Source: Arthrobacter citreus (GTDB lineage Bacteria > Bacillota > Bacilli > Bacillales > Bacillaceae_G). From it: a stretch of 64,000 bases of DNA. The stretch lies in the NCBI GenBank assembly GCA_013200995.1, contig CP053688.1, forward strand, positions 2,294,001-2,358,000. Direction: 5' to 3'. Positions 61,748 to 64,000 of this stretch are shown here, in pieces. The notes under the pieces were generated by a model. The model was not told where the DNA came from and searched no databases. It saw only the letters and a program-made list of their open reading frames with translations. Positions within the stretch are counted from its first letter, which is position 1, and every line of letters starts with the position of its first letter. A program made the position numbers and the translations under genes.

Positions 61748-62894
61748 CTTGACCACCTCCTACACATAAGGATGCCAACCCTAATTGTTTCTTTTGTCGT
61801 CTTAGTTCGTGAACAAGAGTAACCAATATACGAGCACCTGAACACCCCACTGGATGACCTAGTGCAATCGCTCCACCATTTACATTGATTTTCTCCTCAG
61901 GTAAGCCGAGCTCTTTTTGTACAGCTAATACTTGTACAGCAAACGCTTCATTTAATTCTGCGAGATCAATATCTTCTATTGTAAGATTTGCAAGTGCTAA
62001 TGCTTTCCTAGTTGCCGGAACTGGTCCGATTCCCATAATTGATGGTGAAACAGCAGCACTTGCAACTGAACGAATTTTAGCAAGTGGTTTTAAGTTATAT
62101 TCCCTTACCGCTTGTTCGGAAGCAACGATTAGAGCAGCTGCACCATCATTTATACCTGAGGAATTCCCTGCCGTTACTGTTCCGTTTTGTTTAAATGCTG
62201 GTTTAAGATTTTGTAATTTTTGTAGAGTAGTATCCCTTATATATTCGTCCTCATTAAATAAAATTGTACCTTGCTTTCCTTTAAGCTCTACAGGGACAAT
62301 CTCTTCCTGAAATTTACCAAGCGCTCTAGCAAGTAATGCTTTCTTCTGACTTTCTAAAGCAAAAGCATCCTGCTCTTCACGAGAAATGTTATAGCGTTCT
62401 ACTAAATTTTCTGCTGTAATCCCCATATGATATCCTTCTATAGCACAGTGCAACCCATCATGAAGAAGTGCATCAACTGTAGTTAAATCTCCCATCTTTT
62501 TGCCCCACCTTGAATCAAATAACAAATGAGGCACATTACTCATACTTTCTGTTCCACCTGCTATAACGATATTTGAATCACCGGATACTATTTGGTGGTA
62601 TGCTAATGTAACAGCTCGGAGCCCTGAAGCACATTGTTTGTCAATTGTTATAGCTGGTAAAGACACTGGTAAACCCGCATGGATTGCAGCTTGCCTGGCT
62701 GGATTACCTTTAAGTCCCGCCTTGAAAACATTACCAAGAACTACTTCATCTATGCATTCTGCAGGAAGATTAGAACGTTTCCAAGCCTCCTTTACCACAG
62801 TACTAGCAAGTTGTACTGCTCCTACATTTTTAAGTGAACCTCCAAAATTCCCGATTGGAGTTCTTACTGCCTCTACTAAGTAAACGTCTCTCAT
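61719..62894 (-). CDS. mmgA: Acetyl-CoA acetyltransferase (thiolase), MmgA-like (391 aa)
   Basis: Condenses two acetyl-CoA or cleaves 3-ketoacyl-CoA. The nucleophile Cys is in [10 protein letters not shown] (about 88). Further signatures are [43 protein letters not shown] (His) and [14 protein letters not shown] (second Cys). The length is near B. subtilis MmgA (393). It is first in the thiolase / dehydrogenase / acyl-CoA dehydrogenase unit and overlaps the next gene by 29 bases. It is divergent from an alpha/beta hydrolase. No clear sigma-E promoter was identified by eye. Confidence 0.93.
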   Translation of the reverse strand: MRDVYLVEAVRTPIGNFGGSLKNVGAVQLASTVVKEAWKRSNLPAECIDEVVLGNVFKAGLKGNPARQAAIHAGLPVSLPAITIDKQCASGLRAVTLAYHQIVSGDSNIVIAGGTESMSNVPHLLFDSRWGKKMGDLTTVDALLHDGLHCAIEGYHMGITAENLVERYNISREEQDAFALESQKKALLARALGKFQEEIVPVELKGKQGTILFNEDEYIRDTTLQKLQNLKPAFKQNGTVTAGNSSGINDGAAALIVASEQAVREYNLKPLAKIRSVASAAVSPSIMGIGPVPATRKALALANLTIEDIDLAELNEAFAVQVLAVQKELGLPEEKINVNGGAIALGHPVGCSGARILVTLVHELRRQKKQLGLASLCVGGGQGVSIIIETV

Positions 62895-63069
62895 TTTTTT
62901 ACCTCTCTTTCTTCAATTAATTGTCATCCTTAGCAAAAATGCTCATACTTGTAATTTACATATATGTGTCATATATCAAAAAAAAAGGAAATAATTATAA
63001 TAGATAGAATTTATTTAACAAATATAGTTTATAAAAATTACAAAAAACTATAAATTGGTGGTGGTTTGC

Positions 63070-63855
63070 ATGTATGAAGCCGTAGTTGATCAAAGTAAAA
63101 TGCCATATTTGCGAATGGGCAAAGGTGAACCTTTAGTTCTACTTCATGGGTTATCTTCATGTAAAGAAAGCTGGTTTAAACAATTTGAGTTATCTAGCCA
63201 TTACGATCTTATTATTCCGGATTTTAGAGGTCATGGCGATAACCAAACATTTGAAGGAGTTACAATTGAAAATTTTGCGAAAGACGTTATCTGCTTACTT
63301 GAGCAATTGAAAATTGAAAACGCACACATTTGCGGCTTATCAATGGGTGGTATTGTTGCACAGGAAATTTATCGACAAGCCCCTGAAAAGTGTAAATCTT
63401 TAATTCTTACGTGTACTACTTATTCTGCCTTTAAACCATATAGCAGCCCACTTTTCAAATATGTAAAAGCTCGTTCACAATATTTACCTACAAGTCTTAG
63501 AAAAAAGATTACAGCTAGGAGTTGTTTTTATTCTTGGAATAAAGAAAATATGGATGCAATTGATTATTTTTATAGACCAAAAGAAGGTGTCCCTTTTGCA
63601 ATGGATTCCATAAAAAATATAGAATACCGTTCACTTTTACCAACGATTAAAGTACCGACACTAATCATTGGAGCGCAATATGATACATTACTCCCAGTTT
63701 GGATTCAAATATGCATGCATGAAATGATTCCAAATTCCGAATTAGTCATCCTTAAAAATACAGGTCATGCTGCTAAAATTGAATCAGCAAAAGAATATAA
63801 TGAATCGATAAAAGCTTTTTTAAGTAAACATCCACCTACTAATAAGGCGGGTTAG
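63070..63855 (+). CDS. Alpha/beta-hydrolase (261 aa)
   Basis: Serine hydrolase. The oxyanion segment LVLLHGLSSCKESW, the nucleophile elbow CGLSMGGIVAQEI (Ser near 94), the acid in LIIGAQYDTLLPV and the catalytic His in LKNTGHAAKIE are in the right order. The ATG at 63070 follows GGTGGTGG by five bases; an in-frame GTG lies five codons before it inside that site. It is divergent from the mmgABC-like genes and might act on a related ester or a CoA/PHB derivative, but that is only context. Confidence 0.85.
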   Translation: MYEAVVDQSKMPYLRMGKGEPLVLLHGLSSCKESWFKQFELSSHYDLIIPDFRGHGDNQTFEGVTIENFAKDVICLLEQLKIENAHICGLSMGGIVAQEIYRQAPEKCKSLILTCTTYSAFKPYSSPLFKYVKARSQYLPTSLRKKITARSCFYSWNKENMDAIDYFYRPKEGVPFAMDSIKNIEYRSLLPTIKVPTLIIGAQYDTLLPVWIQICMHEMIPNSELVILKNTGHAAKIESAKEYNESIKAFLSKHPPTNKAG

Positions 63856-63868
63856 AAGCAAAAGGGGG

Positions 63869-63893
63869 GAAAACACCCCTCTTTTTTATTGTC
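63869..63893 (+). terminator. Terminator of the alpha/beta-hydrolase gene
   Basis: AGGGG and CCCCT arms around GGAAAACA, followed by six Ts. Confidence 0.75.
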
Positions 63894-63903
63894 CGCTTTC
63901 CAC

Positions 63904-64000
63904 TTATGAACGTTCTTTTAACCATTGATCTGCTATCCCAGCAAGTTTACCTGTAAGGGCCAAATTTATGTGTCCAGCTTCTACTTTTTGAAAAGTCTTG
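63904..64000 (-). CDS. C-terminal end of an unidentified gene (partial)
   Basis: A minus-strand frame enters from the right edge. It reads KTFQKVEAGHINLALTGKLA and ends GIADQWLKERS before TAA at 63904. 31 codons are visible. They look coding (no stop, balanced composition), but I cannot name the family from this piece. It converges with the hydrolase gene. Confidence 0.5.
   Translation of the reverse strand, partial: KTFQKVEAGHINLALTGKLAGIADQWLKERS

Overview
The window is a low-GC, endospore-former chromosome segment, most likely from a Bacillaceae member (Bacillus or a Bacillus-like genus such as Gottfriedia; the genus is a guess). The evidence is strong AGGAGG-type ribosome sites with frequent TTG/GTG starts, a three-gene germinant receptor operon, two SAM-I riboswitches and one cobalamin riboswitch, an mmgABC-like operon, and many MerR/PadR/MarR/LysR regulators of Bacillus type. 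No tRNA, rRNA, CRISPR array, prophage or intact transposon was seen.

Layout. 1-25 kb is dominated by four very large secreted subtilisin-family (S8) proteases at 596-4765 (-), 4866-8921 (-), 10981-15174 (+) and 20675-24826 (-). An NprR/RRNPP-type regulator (9311-10555) lies among them, and a gerA-type operon (15550-19212) and a wrecked amino-acid permease (about 19560-19982) follow. A fifth protease of the same design is at 51241-55536. All five have a signal peptide, an I9-like propeptide, an intact Asp/His/Ser triad with a PA insert, a long beta-rich C-terminal half with a cohesin-like stretch, a type I dockerin-like repeat pair, and a conserved last ~20 residues. This family is the most striking feature of the window.

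25-35 kb holds small metabolic and stress units: an aldo/keto reductase and a histidine phosphatase; a SAM-riboswitch-controlled LLM flavin monooxygenase plus ATP-grasp ligase; an adhR/adhA-like aldehyde-response pair; a broken cupin gene; a GNAT acetyltransferase; and a MerR/LysE exporter pair. 35-39 kb has a PadR-controlled operon (PadR, two DUF1048 proteins, ABC ATPase, ABC permease) preceded by a cluster of repeated operator-like motifs.

39-42 kb holds metE behind a tandem leader, a SAM-I riboswitch with its terminator followed by an adenosylcobalamin riboswitch with its terminator. B12-independent methionine synthase should therefore be made only when both SAM and B12 are scarce. 42-47 kb has a VTT-family membrane protein and a surface-glycan set (UDP-glucose dehydrogenase, LAB_N protein, GT2 glycosyltransferase, NAD-dependent epimerase) next to a MarR regulator. 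47.8-50.7 kb is a hydrolase/ATP-grasp/hydrolase operon, followed by an IS200-like remnant.

55.7-64 kb covers two short-chain dehydrogenases divergent from a LysR regulator, a possible phasin, a decayed acyl-CoA synthetase fragment, an mmgABC-like thiolase / 3-hydroxybutyryl-CoA dehydrogenase / acyl-CoA dehydrogenase operon, and an alpha/beta hydrolase. Two textbook sigma-54 promoters with equally spaced upstream elements lie 3' of the first and fourth protease genes; one points at the permease pseudogene and the other runs off the left edge of the window.
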